The notes beneath the pieces were generated by a model, which was not told where the DNA came from, did no database searches, and saw only the letters and a list, made by a program, of their open reading frames with translations. A stretch of DNA of 14,593 nt from Chrysochromulina parva (Eukaryota > Haptophyta > Prymnesiales > Chrysochromulinaceae). This document shows, in pieces, positions 7,790 through 14,068 of the stretch. Positions within the stretch are counted from its first letter, which is position 1; every line of letters begins with the position of its first letter. The position numbers and the translations under genes are program-made. The stretch spans positions 1 to 14,593 of the forward strand of contig PJAB01001423.1 of NCBI GenBank assembly GCA_002887195.1, written 5' to 3'.

Positions 7790-10700
7790 CCTCACGTCGT
7801 CGTCGGGTGCGAAGGGCGTCGAGAGGATGGAGAGCATCAGCTCCAGAGGCGAGTGATAGTCGGCATGCACGGCGTTGCATGCATGCGCGTACGCCGAGAG
7901 CAGGCGCAGATGGCGGCAGATCGCGAGCAGCAGCTCGAGGGGCGTGCCACCGAGGCCGCGCGCCGTGCCGGGCGCCGGGCCGGGCGCCGTGCCGGGCGTG
8001 CGCTCATCTCGGCGCTCGGCGAGCGTGAGGGCGAGAAGGATCGCCTCGAGGCGCGCGAGCCACAGGCAATGCTCCCACCTGATGAGGGAGGCCATCAGAG
8101 CTCATCAGTCGCAATCAGTCGCAATCAGTCGCAATCAGTCGCAATCAGTCGCAATCAGTCGCAATCAGTCGCAATCAAGCAATGCTCCCACCCGCCGACG
8201 ACACCAGGCTCGCCGCCGGATGCGCTCGCCACGGCGCCCGTGTGGCCGGTCAGCGCCCACGACGACGCGCCGACGTGTCCGGTCAATGCGGCAGCGCTGC
8301 CCGGATCGCACGGCGGCAGCGCGAAGAGGCGCGCCATGTTGAGCAGCAGCGCGCCAGGCAAGCTAGGCACGCGGCGCGTCACGATGAACGGCTCGAGCGC
8401 GAGAAGGTACGCCTCGCGTGAGCGGCTCGAGGTGCAGAAGAGAGTGTAGATCGGCCCGAGCAGATGGTCGAGACGACCGACGTTGACGCACAGCTCGAGG
8501 CACACGGACGCGAGCGCGCCAAAGTTGACCTGTGCTCGGTACGGCGCTCCGGGCGTCGTCTCGGGCAGATCCGAAGCGACCGTCGCCGCCTCCGCAGCGT
8601 CGGCCGGCGGCTCGTCGCGCCCAGCACGGCGCTCCGCTTCGTCAGGATCACGCCCAGCACGGCGCTCCGCTTCGTCAGGAGACGAGAGCGCTTCGTCATC
8701 ATTGGACGCGGCCGACACACTAACGTCGTCGGCGTGCGCCGGCGCCCGCGACGGCGCGGCGAAGTACTCGGCCACGGGCGGCGGCGGCTTGCCGTGCTCG
8801 ACCTCGAAATGGAGGCGTACGTACCTGAGGAGCGACGAAACTCACAGCCGGTGACGAAACTCGCAACCGGTGACGAAACTCGCAACCGAGGACGAAACTC
8901 GAAGCCATCGGAGGCAATCAGGCGCCGGTGCAGAGGGGCGCGCGGCGCTGTCGCGGGCGCGCACGTGTCGAGCATCGAGATCGAGAGCTCGGCGATCTCG
9001 TCACGGAAGAGTCGTGCCTCCTCCTCCTCGGCCACACCCGCCGCGACCCCGCCGCCCGGCCGCGCCGTCGCGGGCGCTCGCTCCCACGAGACCGCCGAGA
9101 TGAGCGCGGACGCGCCGTATTGAGCTCGCGGATACGCGGACGGGTGCACGAGGTCGCAGGCCGCCGCGAAGGCCTCGAGCCACTGACCGGATTGTCCTAA
9201 TATCCACGCAATCAGCACGCAATCAGCACGCAATCAGCACGCAATCAGCACGCAATCAGCACGCAATCAGAGCGCAATCAGCATGCAATCAGGGCGCGCG
9301 CGTTGTACCTAATTTGGAGATCCACTCGGTCCACGTGAGCGCTCGAACGCCCAGCAGCGCGCAACCGCCCGCCACGGCGCCCAAGAGATACAGCACCCGA
9401 CCGTCGCAGCAAAGGGCATTCGGCGTGAGCACATTCGGGTCGGGGTTGGGTGCTGCGCACGCCGCCGCCGCCACCGTCGTCGTCGTCGGTACCGGCGCCG
9501 CCGACGACGACACACGAGCGGCGACTAGTGCGGGGCTCAGCCCATACGCAGGCAGCGAGGACGGTGTCGCTCCTGACGGCGCTGGCGCCGGCGCCGGCGT
9601 CGTCGTCGCGCTGGCGCTCTTCGCGGTGGTGAGAGCGGCGGCAGCGGCGGCAGTTGGAGCGCTGGTGGCAGCAGCGGCGGCAGCAGTGGCGGGGGCGGGC
9701 GGGAGGGAGGGAGGCGGGAGGTTGGCGGGCACGCCCTCTACCAAAGCCACCGTTTCGAGGATGACGAGCGCCGAGTCGAGCGCGCGCACCTGATGAGGGA
9801 GGCAATCCGGTGCTCATCAGAGGTCATCAGTGGTTCAAGTGCGAGCGCCGTGCCGAGCGCGGTTCGAGCGCCGTGCCGAGCGCGCCGCGCACCATCATCG
9901 TCACGTCGAGGAGCAACAGCACCCCATCGCTCAACCATTCCAGCCCGCACACGGGCACGCGCAAAGAGCACGTCGCGCTCATCTCGAGCTTCGGCGTCGC
10001 CACCAACGCCGCCGCGGCGGCCGCCGCGGCGGCGGCGGCGGCGCCGCTGCCGCCACTACCCGTCGTGAGCCCGGGCGCCGTCACGGGCGTCGTCAGCTGC
10101 AGCAGCTGCAGCTGCGTGCCCCACGACAACGCGAGCCTGGCGCAGTCGATGCCGTCAGCGGGCCGCCAGGCGAGCCGTGGCGAGATCGGCGAGCTCGGCG
10201 AGCTCGCGTTGAGAGGGCGGGCGGGCGAGGAGGCGGGCGCAGTGAGGCGCTGGAGTAGCTCGACCTTCGGTGTGAGTCGAATGACGAAAGTCACCTTGGG
10301 CGTGCACAGCGCCGCTACGAGCGATGCAGACTCTCGCGCCGTTTCGAGCGCCATCTCGTCCTCGACCTCGAGGGGCGTGCCGGCCGTCTCAGGCTTTGAG
10401 GTTGCACCACTCCCCTTCTGTGCGGCGACCGCCATAGCCGCCGCGGCGACGCTCGCCGCCCCCTTTGACGAACTTGACGAACTTGACACCATCGCCGCCG
10501 CGGAGCTCGCGACGCTCGCCGCCCCCTTGACGAACTCGCCGGCCGTTGACGCCACCGACCCTTCCCGGCTACGTGGTGTGAGGGCGATGCCGCCGGCGCT
10601 GCCGGCGGCTGCGCCGGCGCCGGCGCCGGCGGGCGGTGGCAAGAAGTTGGTGAGCAGCTCGAGGGCAGTGACGACGCCGGCGGCGCCATCGAGGAGGCAC

Positions 10701-12088
10701 TGACGCGAGACCGTGTACTGCGAGAGCACCATCGAGCGGCTAAAGGTCACCAGGTGCGTCGTGCCGCCCGCGTCGCACGTGAGCGCAAACGGTCGGTACG
10801 GGTGAAGCATCCGGATGTGGCAAATGCTCTTGTCGTGTAGACTCGGGCATGCCTTGAGGATGGTAACGGTCGCAAGATCCCACAGGACGAGCGCGCCCGA
10901 GGCGTGCCCCGCCAGCAGCAGGCTCGCGTTCTCGGCCAGCCGCACCGCCGAGACCGCGTCGATCGCGGGGCCCGGCGTGCCCGCGCTCGGCTTCGCGCCT
11001 GATATGGAAGCTCCCGCGCCGATGAACTTGGAGGAGAGGGTGGACGATAACGTCGAGCCAAGGCTGGTGCGAGGCGCGGATGATGCCCAGGACGGTGCTG
11101 CCGTGGGTGGCGCCACCGTGCTCGCCGTCGGCCCGCCGGCTCCACCATACAGCCAGAGCGTCGTGCGCAGCGTCTGCCGCCGGTCGAAGACGAGCACGTG
11201 CCCATGCGAAGTGCCCACTGCCACGCAGGACGCGTTCATGGCAATGGCGGTCGGCCGACCACGCTCGAGATGATCGGCGACCTCCTTCGCCATCTGCTCG
11301 AGCGGCACCACGCGCAGCAGCTCCAGCCCGAGCTGGCGCCGCTCCTCGACCGTGCCGCTCGGGCTCGCGCCACTCCGGATCGGCTCTGGCGCCGCGCGCT
11401 CGCTCCCAGCCGCGAGCGTGCGCCTCTCGGCCGCCTCGGCGTCGGCGAGGCTGCCCACATCTCGCAGGGGCTTGTCCAACGGGTTCTCCAAGCCTTTGGC
11501 CGCGCCGTGCTCCGCACCATCCGAAGCCGCTGCCGCTGCCGCCGCCGCCGCCGCCGCTTCCGCCTCCAGCGCGGCCGCCATCTGCGGGCGCGGGCTCTCG
11601 ACTCTCGACCCATGCCGTGAGCGCGCCTGCAATGCAAGCTCCAGCTGCGCGCTCTCGAGCGAGCGCGTGGTCATCGCGGCCAGTGCGTCCGCGCGCTCCA
11701 GGATCTTGTCCAGCTCCTCGCGACGGCGCTCCGGCGACGTGAACGACTGCGCATCCAGAAGTTCATCGATGGAACCATCGTCCTCCGCGTCGTCGAGGAT
11801 CCGCTGCAGATCGTCGTCGAGATCGTGGCTCGTCGACGAGGACGGCTCGCTCGTCGCGAGCTCCAGCTCCAAGTGCTCGAGCGCGCGCAGGGGTGATGGC
11901 CTCACGACCGCCACCGACCCCAGCGCACCAATCTGCGCCTCGGCCTTCACTTTGTCGGCCATTCCGCGCAACACGCCCACGCGGCGCCTTTCGTCAAACA
12001 AAAACTTGAACGTGGCCTCTCTCCAAGTCGTCTCTGCGGACGTTTGTGTGCGGCTTGTGAGCATCGGAGCATGTGATTGCGCCCTCAT
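3598..12088 (-). CDS. VPS8: VPS8-like CORVET tethering subunit, 11 exons, about 2,421 aa
   Basis: Exons (- strand): 12088-9893, 9789-9309, 9196-8965, 8824-8192, 8078-7412, 7278-5767, 5694-5296, 5217-4918, 4602-4411, 4324-3772, 3698-3598. Lengths sum to 7,266 nt and every junction keeps frame. VPS8 is the Rab5-side subunit of CORVET, which tethers early endosomes. Family evidence, in order: PTAIAMNASCVAVGTSHG then VLVFDRRQTL (residues about 280-309) and AVSAVRLAENASLLLAGHAS plus LVLWD (about 378-404) of the WD40-like domain; a propeller end with ALTWTEWISKLGQSGQWLEA across intron 2; helical-repeat landmarks LLLYLRHCLEGLTFPSGEPL, PRLRPLIDFDP-like end of exon 5, YRLELALQATQAHG and AAYLLERTGDVRGSM; and a late helix after THEATLCDVRHV. 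The C-terminal RING found in animal and yeast homologues is not visible. Long Ala, Gly, Ser and Pro tracts make it much longer than human VPS8 (about 1,430 aa). First ATG is 12088. The identity is solid; the exon 9 acceptor and the in-frame 72-nt intron 6 are the least certain points. Confidence 0.87.
3699..3771 (-). other. VPS8: VPS8 intron 10 (73 nt, phase 1, GT-AG) flanked by a 24-bp repeat
   Basis: Donor CACACAG|GTCGGG at 3771, acceptor CCCCACAG|GTCGGG ending at 3699. A 24-bp repeat with one mismatch (3753-3776 and 3680-3703) covers both sites. Splicing shifts into the frame that ends PPPELVAELPKLPASMF with TGA at 3598-3600. The 33-bp core 3715-3747 is 30/33 identical to that of intron 6. 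Confidence 0.85.
3876..3956 (-). repeat. 36-bp coding repeat in exon 10
   Basis: Two full units (3876-3911, 3912-3947) and the start of a third. On the - strand they encode SSASSSRSTLAV and SSASSSRSSIAV. The repeat lies in the region that replaces the RING domain of other VPS8 proteins. Confidence 0.9.
4325..4410 (-). other. VPS8: VPS8 intron 9 (86 nt, phase 0, probable GC-AG)
   Basis: Exon 9 runs HIFETHE and then meets a stop two codons on. No GT near the end of that frame gives a good join. A GC donor, CATGAG|GCGAGC at 4410, with acceptor CATCAG|GCGACC ending at 4325, gives FETHEATLCDVRHVLMHTL, which keeps the VPS8 helix. AGGCGAGCTGATG and AGGCGACCTTATG (11 of 13 identical) lie at the two boundaries, the same arrangement as in the GT introns. 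The body is 10-bp units such as TGATGACCTC. Confidence 0.75.
4603..4917 (-). other. VPS8: VPS8 intron 8 (315 nt, phase 0, GT-AG), the longest
   Basis: Donor TGGCAG|GTGAGCTTGG at 4917, acceptor GCCTTGCAG|CTCTCTTCG ending at 4603, preceded by a long pyrimidine-rich tract of CTCGCCTCCCTTCTCACC-like repeats. The join reads LLDTLLAWQLSSRQRML, resembling the APQKLSS segment of animal VPS8. A second acceptor, GCCCAG|GACGGC ending at 4531, would also keep frame and shorten exon 9. There is no obvious boundary repeat. Confidence 0.7.
4741..4900. repeat. 10-bp tandem array in intron 8, sixteen units
   Basis: Sixteen contiguous units of CTCAGACGCA or CTCAGGCGCA fill exactly 160 bp. They differ only at one A/G position, and the two types are interspersed along the array. 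The transcript-sense unit is TGCGTCTGAG/TGCGCCTGAG, a different word from the TGATTGC arrays of the other introns. Confidence 0.98.
4985..5026 (-). repeat. 21-bp coding duplication in exon 8
   Basis: CCGGTCCGTTCACAGAGGTC plus C occurs twice in tandem at 4985-5005 and 5006-5026 without change, encoding two DLCERTG heptads in VPS8. Confidence 0.95.
5218..5295 (-). other. VPS8: VPS8 intron 7 (78 nt, phase 0, GT-AG) flanked by a 22-bp repeat
   Basis: Donor GGCGAT|GTGCGTGG at 5295, acceptor CATCAG|GTGCGCGG ending at 5218. A 22-bp repeat with one mismatch sits at 5274-5295 and 5196-5217. The unspliced frame runs into a stop soon after RGSMRLTSHDCH; splicing gives ERTGDVRGSMRLMLGVLRQA, as expected for VPS8. 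The body consists of four 10-bp units of TGATKRCYNC type, ending in CTGATGACCTCCCTCATCAG. Confidence 0.92.
5549..5620. repeat. Perfect 12-bp inverted repeat in exon 7
   Basis: GGACTTGCCAAA at 5549-5560 and TTTGGCAAGTCC at 5609-5620 are exact reverse complements with 48 bp between them. The segment encodes a non-conserved insert of VPS8 (LPNKERSGAHAPATALLPSL) that has no counterpart in animal homologues. Confidence 0.9.
5695..5766 (-). other. VPS8: VPS8 intron 6 (72 nt, phase 0, GT-AG, in frame and stop-free)
   Basis: Donor GAGCAG|GTACCGCG at 5766, acceptor GCGCACAG|GTGCCACG ending at 5695. A 22-bp direct repeat (5748-5769 and 5676-5697, 20 of 22 identical) covers both boundaries. Because 72 is a multiple of three and no stop occurs, unspliced RNA would add 24 residues, so coding evidence cannot prove splicing. 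The case rests on the boundary repeat and a 33-bp core (5713-5745) shared with intron 10. Confidence 0.7.
6316..6400 (-). repeat. Trinucleotide tract encoding poly-Gly/Ser in exon 6
   Basis: Runs of GCC/GCT on the + strand give Gly-rich and Ser-rich stretches in VPS8 on the - strand (SSGGSSSGGSGG followed by a long Gly run). The tract is low complexity with no motif content and is likely length-variable. Confidence 0.9.
6601..6687. repeat. Direct repeat enclosing a 14-bp C/G-tract hairpin in exon 6
   Basis: CCTCCCCCTCCCCC (6623-6636) and GGGGGAGGGGGAGG (6658-6671) are perfect inverted repeats. They are enclosed by GGCGGCGAGTGACGCGCC (6601-6618) and GGCGGCGAGTGGCGCGCC (6670-6687), 69 bp apart. 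The - strand codes GAPLAASPSPFGER, a Gly run, then GASLAAT. A GTGAGC donor-like site lies inside, but the implied intron would be only about 30 nt, so I treat the segment as coding. Confidence 0.85.
7073..7124 (-). repeat. 18-bp coding repeat in exon 6, three units
   Basis: GAGGTGCGATCTCCGAGC occurs three times (the last one partial), encoding GDRTSLGDRTSLGDRTS on the - strand. It lies in a non-conserved linker of VPS8. Confidence 0.95.
7279..7411 (-). other. VPS8: VPS8 intron 5 (133 nt, phase 0, GT-AG) with an 11-bp array
   Basis: Donor GACCCG|GTGCGTGATG at 7411, acceptor TGCGAGCAG|GTGGCGGC ending at 7279. The joined frame reads LIDFDPVAALGVLAKAFEEL, matching VPS8 through the junction. I see only a short GTG-level similarity between the two boundaries. 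Nearly the whole intron is a tandem array. Confidence 0.85.
7287..7396. repeat. 11-bp tandem array in intron 5, ten units
   Basis: Five AGAGCAATCAC units, then two AGAGCCATCAC, two AGAGCCATCAA and one AGAGTCATCAT. The variants are ordered along the array, which suggests stepwise local duplication with mutation. The transcript-sense core is TGATTGC/TGATGGC. Confidence 0.97.
8079..8191 (-). other. VPS8: VPS8 intron 4 (113 nt, phase 2, GT-AG) flanked by a perfect 14-bp repeat
   Basis: Donor CGG|GTGGGAGC at 8191, acceptor CATCAG|GTGGGAGC ending at 8079. GGTGGGAGCATTGC occurs exactly at both boundaries (+ strand 8179-8192 and 8066-8079), so the peptide WEHCL is encoded on both sides. Splicing keeps one copy: VVGGWEHCLWLARLEA. 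The body is a 10-bp array, and the 3' end is the shared CTCCCTCATCAG type. Confidence 0.92.
8107..8177. repeat. 10-bp tandem array in intron 4
   Basis: GCAATCAGTC is repeated six times without change from 8111 to 8170, with partial units on both sides. In the transcript sense the unit is TGATTGCGAC. It runs directly into variant units TGATGAGCTC and TGATGGCCTC before the 3' splice site. Confidence 0.97.
8619..8680 (-). repeat. 33-bp coding duplication in exon 4
   Basis: Two copies (8619-8647 and 8652-8680, 29 bp identical, period 33) encode the tandem peptide PDEAERRAGRD in a linker of VPS8 between two conserved helical blocks. Confidence 0.93.
8825..8964 (-). other. VPS8: VPS8 intron 3 (140 nt, phase 2, GT-AG) with a 19-bp array
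   Basis: Donor CGACAC|GTGCGCGCC at 8964, acceptor CTCCTCAG|GTACGTACGCC ending at 8825. The spliced product reads SISMLDTYVRLHFEVEHG, which aligns with the homologous helix of animal VPS8, so the donor choice is supported by family pattern. The donor/acceptor similarity (GTGCGC-GCC versus GTACGTACGCC) is weak. Confidence 0.75.
8834..8906. repeat. 19-bp tandem array in intron 3, nearly four units
   Basis: Units begin at 8834, 8853, 8872 and 8891, each starting GACGAAACTC on the + strand and followed by a variable CRCARCCGRK tail. The last unit is partial. The leading word GACGAAAC also starts the 36-bp repeat in exon 10. Confidence 0.95.
9197..9308 (-). other. VPS8: VPS8 intron 2 (112 nt, phase 1, GT-AG) with an 11-bp array
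   Basis: Donor AAATTAG|GTACAACG at 9308, acceptor ATATTAG|GACAATC at 9197. The joined frame reads WISKLGQSGQWLEAF, matching the VPS8 family across the junction. ATTAGGTACAA at the donor and ATTAGGACAA at the acceptor are a direct repeat with a one-base gap. Most of the intron is an 11-bp tandem array. Confidence 0.88.
9205..9292. repeat. 11-bp tandem array in intron 2, eight units
   Basis: On the + strand the first six units are CACGCAATCAG and the last two are AGCGCAATCAG and CATGCAATCAG. Read in the transcript sense the unit is CTGATTGCGTG. The units are nearly identical, pointing to recent expansion or homogenisation. Confidence 0.97.
9790..9892 (-). other. VPS8: VPS8 intron 1 (103 nt, phase 0, GT-AG)
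   Basis: Donor ATG|GTGCGCGG at 9892, acceptor CATCAG|GTGCGCGC ending at 9790. Splicing joins LLLLDVTMM to VRALDSALVILETV, restoring a continuous VPS8-like propeller end. The donor-side GTGCGCGGCGCGCTCG is echoed by GTGCGCGCGCTCG at the start of exon 2, a gapped direct repeat. The 3' end belongs to the shared GATNRCCTCCCTCATCAG type. Confidence 0.85.
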
Positions 12089-12190
12089 CAATGCCGGTCC
12101 TTGGAGAGACCACGCGGCGTGGGCCCATCTGTCGCGTGCGTGCGGCGCGACGCCGCGGCGCTAGGACTAAGAGCCGCACGACCCCGAGTG
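12089..12190. promoter_or_regulatory. 102-bp head-to-head gap, putative bidirectional promoter
   Basis: Only 102 bp separate the VPS8 start codon (- strand) from the FHA/forkhead gene start codon (+ strand), so both 5' UTRs and core promoters must share this space or overlap coding sequence. No TATA box is seen. The sequence is GC-rich apart from CTAGGACTAAGAG at about 12161-12173. This is inferred from gene arrangement, not from a recognised element. Confidence 0.55.
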
Positions 12191-13374
12191 ATGGCGCCCG
12201 ATGAACAGGAAGGTCCGTCACAGCCCACCGACCCGATCGAGGCGTACGCAAAGCTCGTCGGGCTACCAACAGGCACTTGCCCGGGCCTGCGCTTCTACGC
12301 GACGTCACTGCCGCTCACAATCGGAAGCGGCGCGATGCACGTGCAGTCATGGGCCCACGGTGATCACTGCATGGTCGGTCAGGATGCGGCCGTCGAAACG
12401 GCGCACCTCGAGCTCATCTTCGAGCCGCTCTCCCTCAGTCACGAAGTGCGTGTGCTCGGCGAGGCGGGGGTGCGGATTGACGGCGTCCACTACGGCCGCA
12501 AGGCGCTCGTGCGGGTGGTCTCTGGCAGCACGGTGCGCATCGGCGCATACGAGATCGCCATCCTGTTTCCGCATCCGGCGCGCGGCACACCGCCGCCGCC
12601 GCTGCCCATGCCGGCGCTCGCGGGCGCGGGCGGCGACGCACCGCCGCCCATGGGGCTCGCCGATCTCGCCACGAATGCCCTGCGCGACACGCCGGGTGGT
12701 CTTCTCACACTAGGGGAGGTAGAGGAGTGGGCACGGCGCGTGTACCCGCACGTGCGCGCCTCGTGCCAGGGCCCCGCGCGGCGCGAGGAGTGGCGCGCAA
12801 ACATGATGCGTGCCCTCCAGGCACGACCCGATTTGGTGGTGGAGCGCGAACGGCACTCCTCGGAGCATGGCAAGGGGCTCGTCTTTCAGCTGCATCCGGC
12901 GGTCGCGCAGGCGCACGCGCAGGCGCTCGCGCAGGCCAAGGCGCTCGCCCTCGCGCAGGAGCAGGAGAAGCAGCGACAGGAGCAGGAGAAGCAGCGCCAG
13001 CAGCAGGCGGCCCAGCAGGCGCTCCAGCAGGCGCAACAAGAGGCCCTACTCGAGGCGCAGCAGAAGAGGCGCTTAGCTCTCGAGGCCGCCGCGGCAGCTG
13101 CGCAGCCCAGCGCCGAGCAAGCGCAGCAGCATCTGTATGCGCAGGCGCGCGCGCGAGCGACGGCGGGCTTCGCACCGCCTGGAGGGCTGCCGGCCGTTGC
13201 CGCGGCGCCGGCATCGCAGCTGCAGCCACAGCAAATGCCGCCGCAGATGCCACAGATGTATCAGCAGCAGCAGCAGATGTATCAGCAGCAGCAGGGATTC
13301 CAGCAGCATCTGCAGCAGCAGCTTTTGCAGCAGCAGCAGCAGCAGCAGCAGCAGTTGTTGTTCATGCAGCGCCT

Positions 13375-13415
<41 letters not shown>

Positions 13416-13705
13416 CCACCGCCGGCCTGCCTGCAGCGAGCGCCCCCACCATCTTGCCCCCCAAGCGCGCCGCCGACCAAATGCTCTCCAATGCACTCCC
13501 CATGCCATCGGGCTTTCCAATGAGACCCTTAGCAGCGCCACCACCCACCGCCATGCGGCCATTGCCAGGACATCTCGTAGGGGCGTCGAGCACCGGCGCC
13601 CTTGGCAGCAGCACGCCGGCGTCGATGGCGGCGGCGATCGCCATGGTTCCGCCGGGCGTCCCGCGGCCACAACCGCTACGGGGCCTCCCTCCACAGCCGC
13701 CTTAG
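12191..13705 (+). CDS. FHA plus forkhead/winged-helix-like protein with polyQ (Fhl1-like)
   Basis: Single exon of 504 residues, ATG at 12191 and TAG at 13703-13705. The frame is open upstream, but 12191 is its first ATG. Residues about 16-128 look like an FHA domain of the Fhl1/Fkh type: PIEAYAKLVG, LPLTIGSGAMHV, VETAHLELIFEPL and VRVLGEAGVRIDGVHY. The usual GR of the first FHA loop is GS here and the S-x-x-H is T-A-H, so phosphopeptide binding may be weakened. Residues about 155-236 (GLADLATNALRDTPGG, LTLGEVEEWARRVYP, EEWRANMMRAL, GKGLVFQLHP) follow the forkhead helix-turn-wing order. Next come an Ala/Gln/Glu coiled-coil-like region (about 237-330), polyQ blocks (about 355-420), and a Pro/Ala tail. 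It is probably a nuclear regulator, and by analogy with Fhl1 may act on ribosomal-protein genes; that role is inference. Confidence 0.75.
13261..13415 (+). repeat. CAG/CAA trinucleotide runs encoding polyglutamine
   Basis: Several nearly pure CAG blocks, the longest at 13374-13412 (13 Gln) and 13328-13354 (9 Gln), separated by MYQ, GFQQHL and LLFMQRL. CAA is rare, so the runs are prone to length change. Confidence 0.95.
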
Positions 13706-14068
13706 CGTCGGCCCGGAAAGCAGGACCCTCTGGGAACCTCGCCGTGCTGTTGCGAGTTTCGAGAGCGACACCGACAGCGAGAAAACGCGTCACGCGAGAC
13801 GAAAGCGGAGTTTTCATTGGATGTGGAGAGGCGAAAACCACGATCGACACACGGTAAGCGATGTGGATGACATCAGTCGGTTTGAGCGTCACTCAGAGTG
13901 TGCGCGAGTGTGAACCCATTACCCGGTTGTAAGAAACTCAACAAAACCGACCTTACCAGCACGTGTAACGCAACATGGGGTCGTGGCCCCCACGATTCAC
14001 ATTCACGAGACGTGTTTGCTTCGCGGCCTCACATTCACAGGAGCCGGGTTTTTTTCCCGACCATCGCG
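13706..14068. other. Intergenic region after the FHA/forkhead gene
   Basis: This holds the 3' UTR of the upstream gene and the promoter/5' UTR of the downstream one. Lower GC around 13840-13975 marks likely non-coding DNA. Two similar short words, TTCACATTCACGAG (about 13996) and CTCACATTCACAGG (about 14029), lie upstream of the next start, and a T7 run is at 14049-14055. No AATAAA, TATA box or gene is recognised. Confidence 0.5.

Noticed and set aside
4741..9292. Short regular repeats resembling CRISPR arrays
   Set aside because: Units are 10-11 bp with no spacers, lie in introns of a eukaryotic gene, and have no cas genes nearby.
10447..10540. Possible further intron in VPS8 exon 1 between two copies of GCGACGCTCGCCGCCCCC
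   Set aside because: The repeat (10449 and 10510) lacks a GT donor and AG acceptor at matching positions, and the segment is open and in frame, so it is better read as a coding duplication.
9810..10703. 297-residue open frame on the + strand
   Set aside because: It lies antisense to VPS8 exon 1, is rich in Ala/Ser/Arg, and shows no domain; the opposite strand carries clear VPS8 family sequence.
11352..12164. 270-residue open frame on the + strand
   Set aside because: Antisense shadow of VPS8 exon 1 with composition set by the high GC content.
12727..13857. 376-residue open frame on the + strand
   Set aside because: Frame-shifted shadow of the FHA/forkhead gene; its long Ala runs are the CAG repeats read in another frame.
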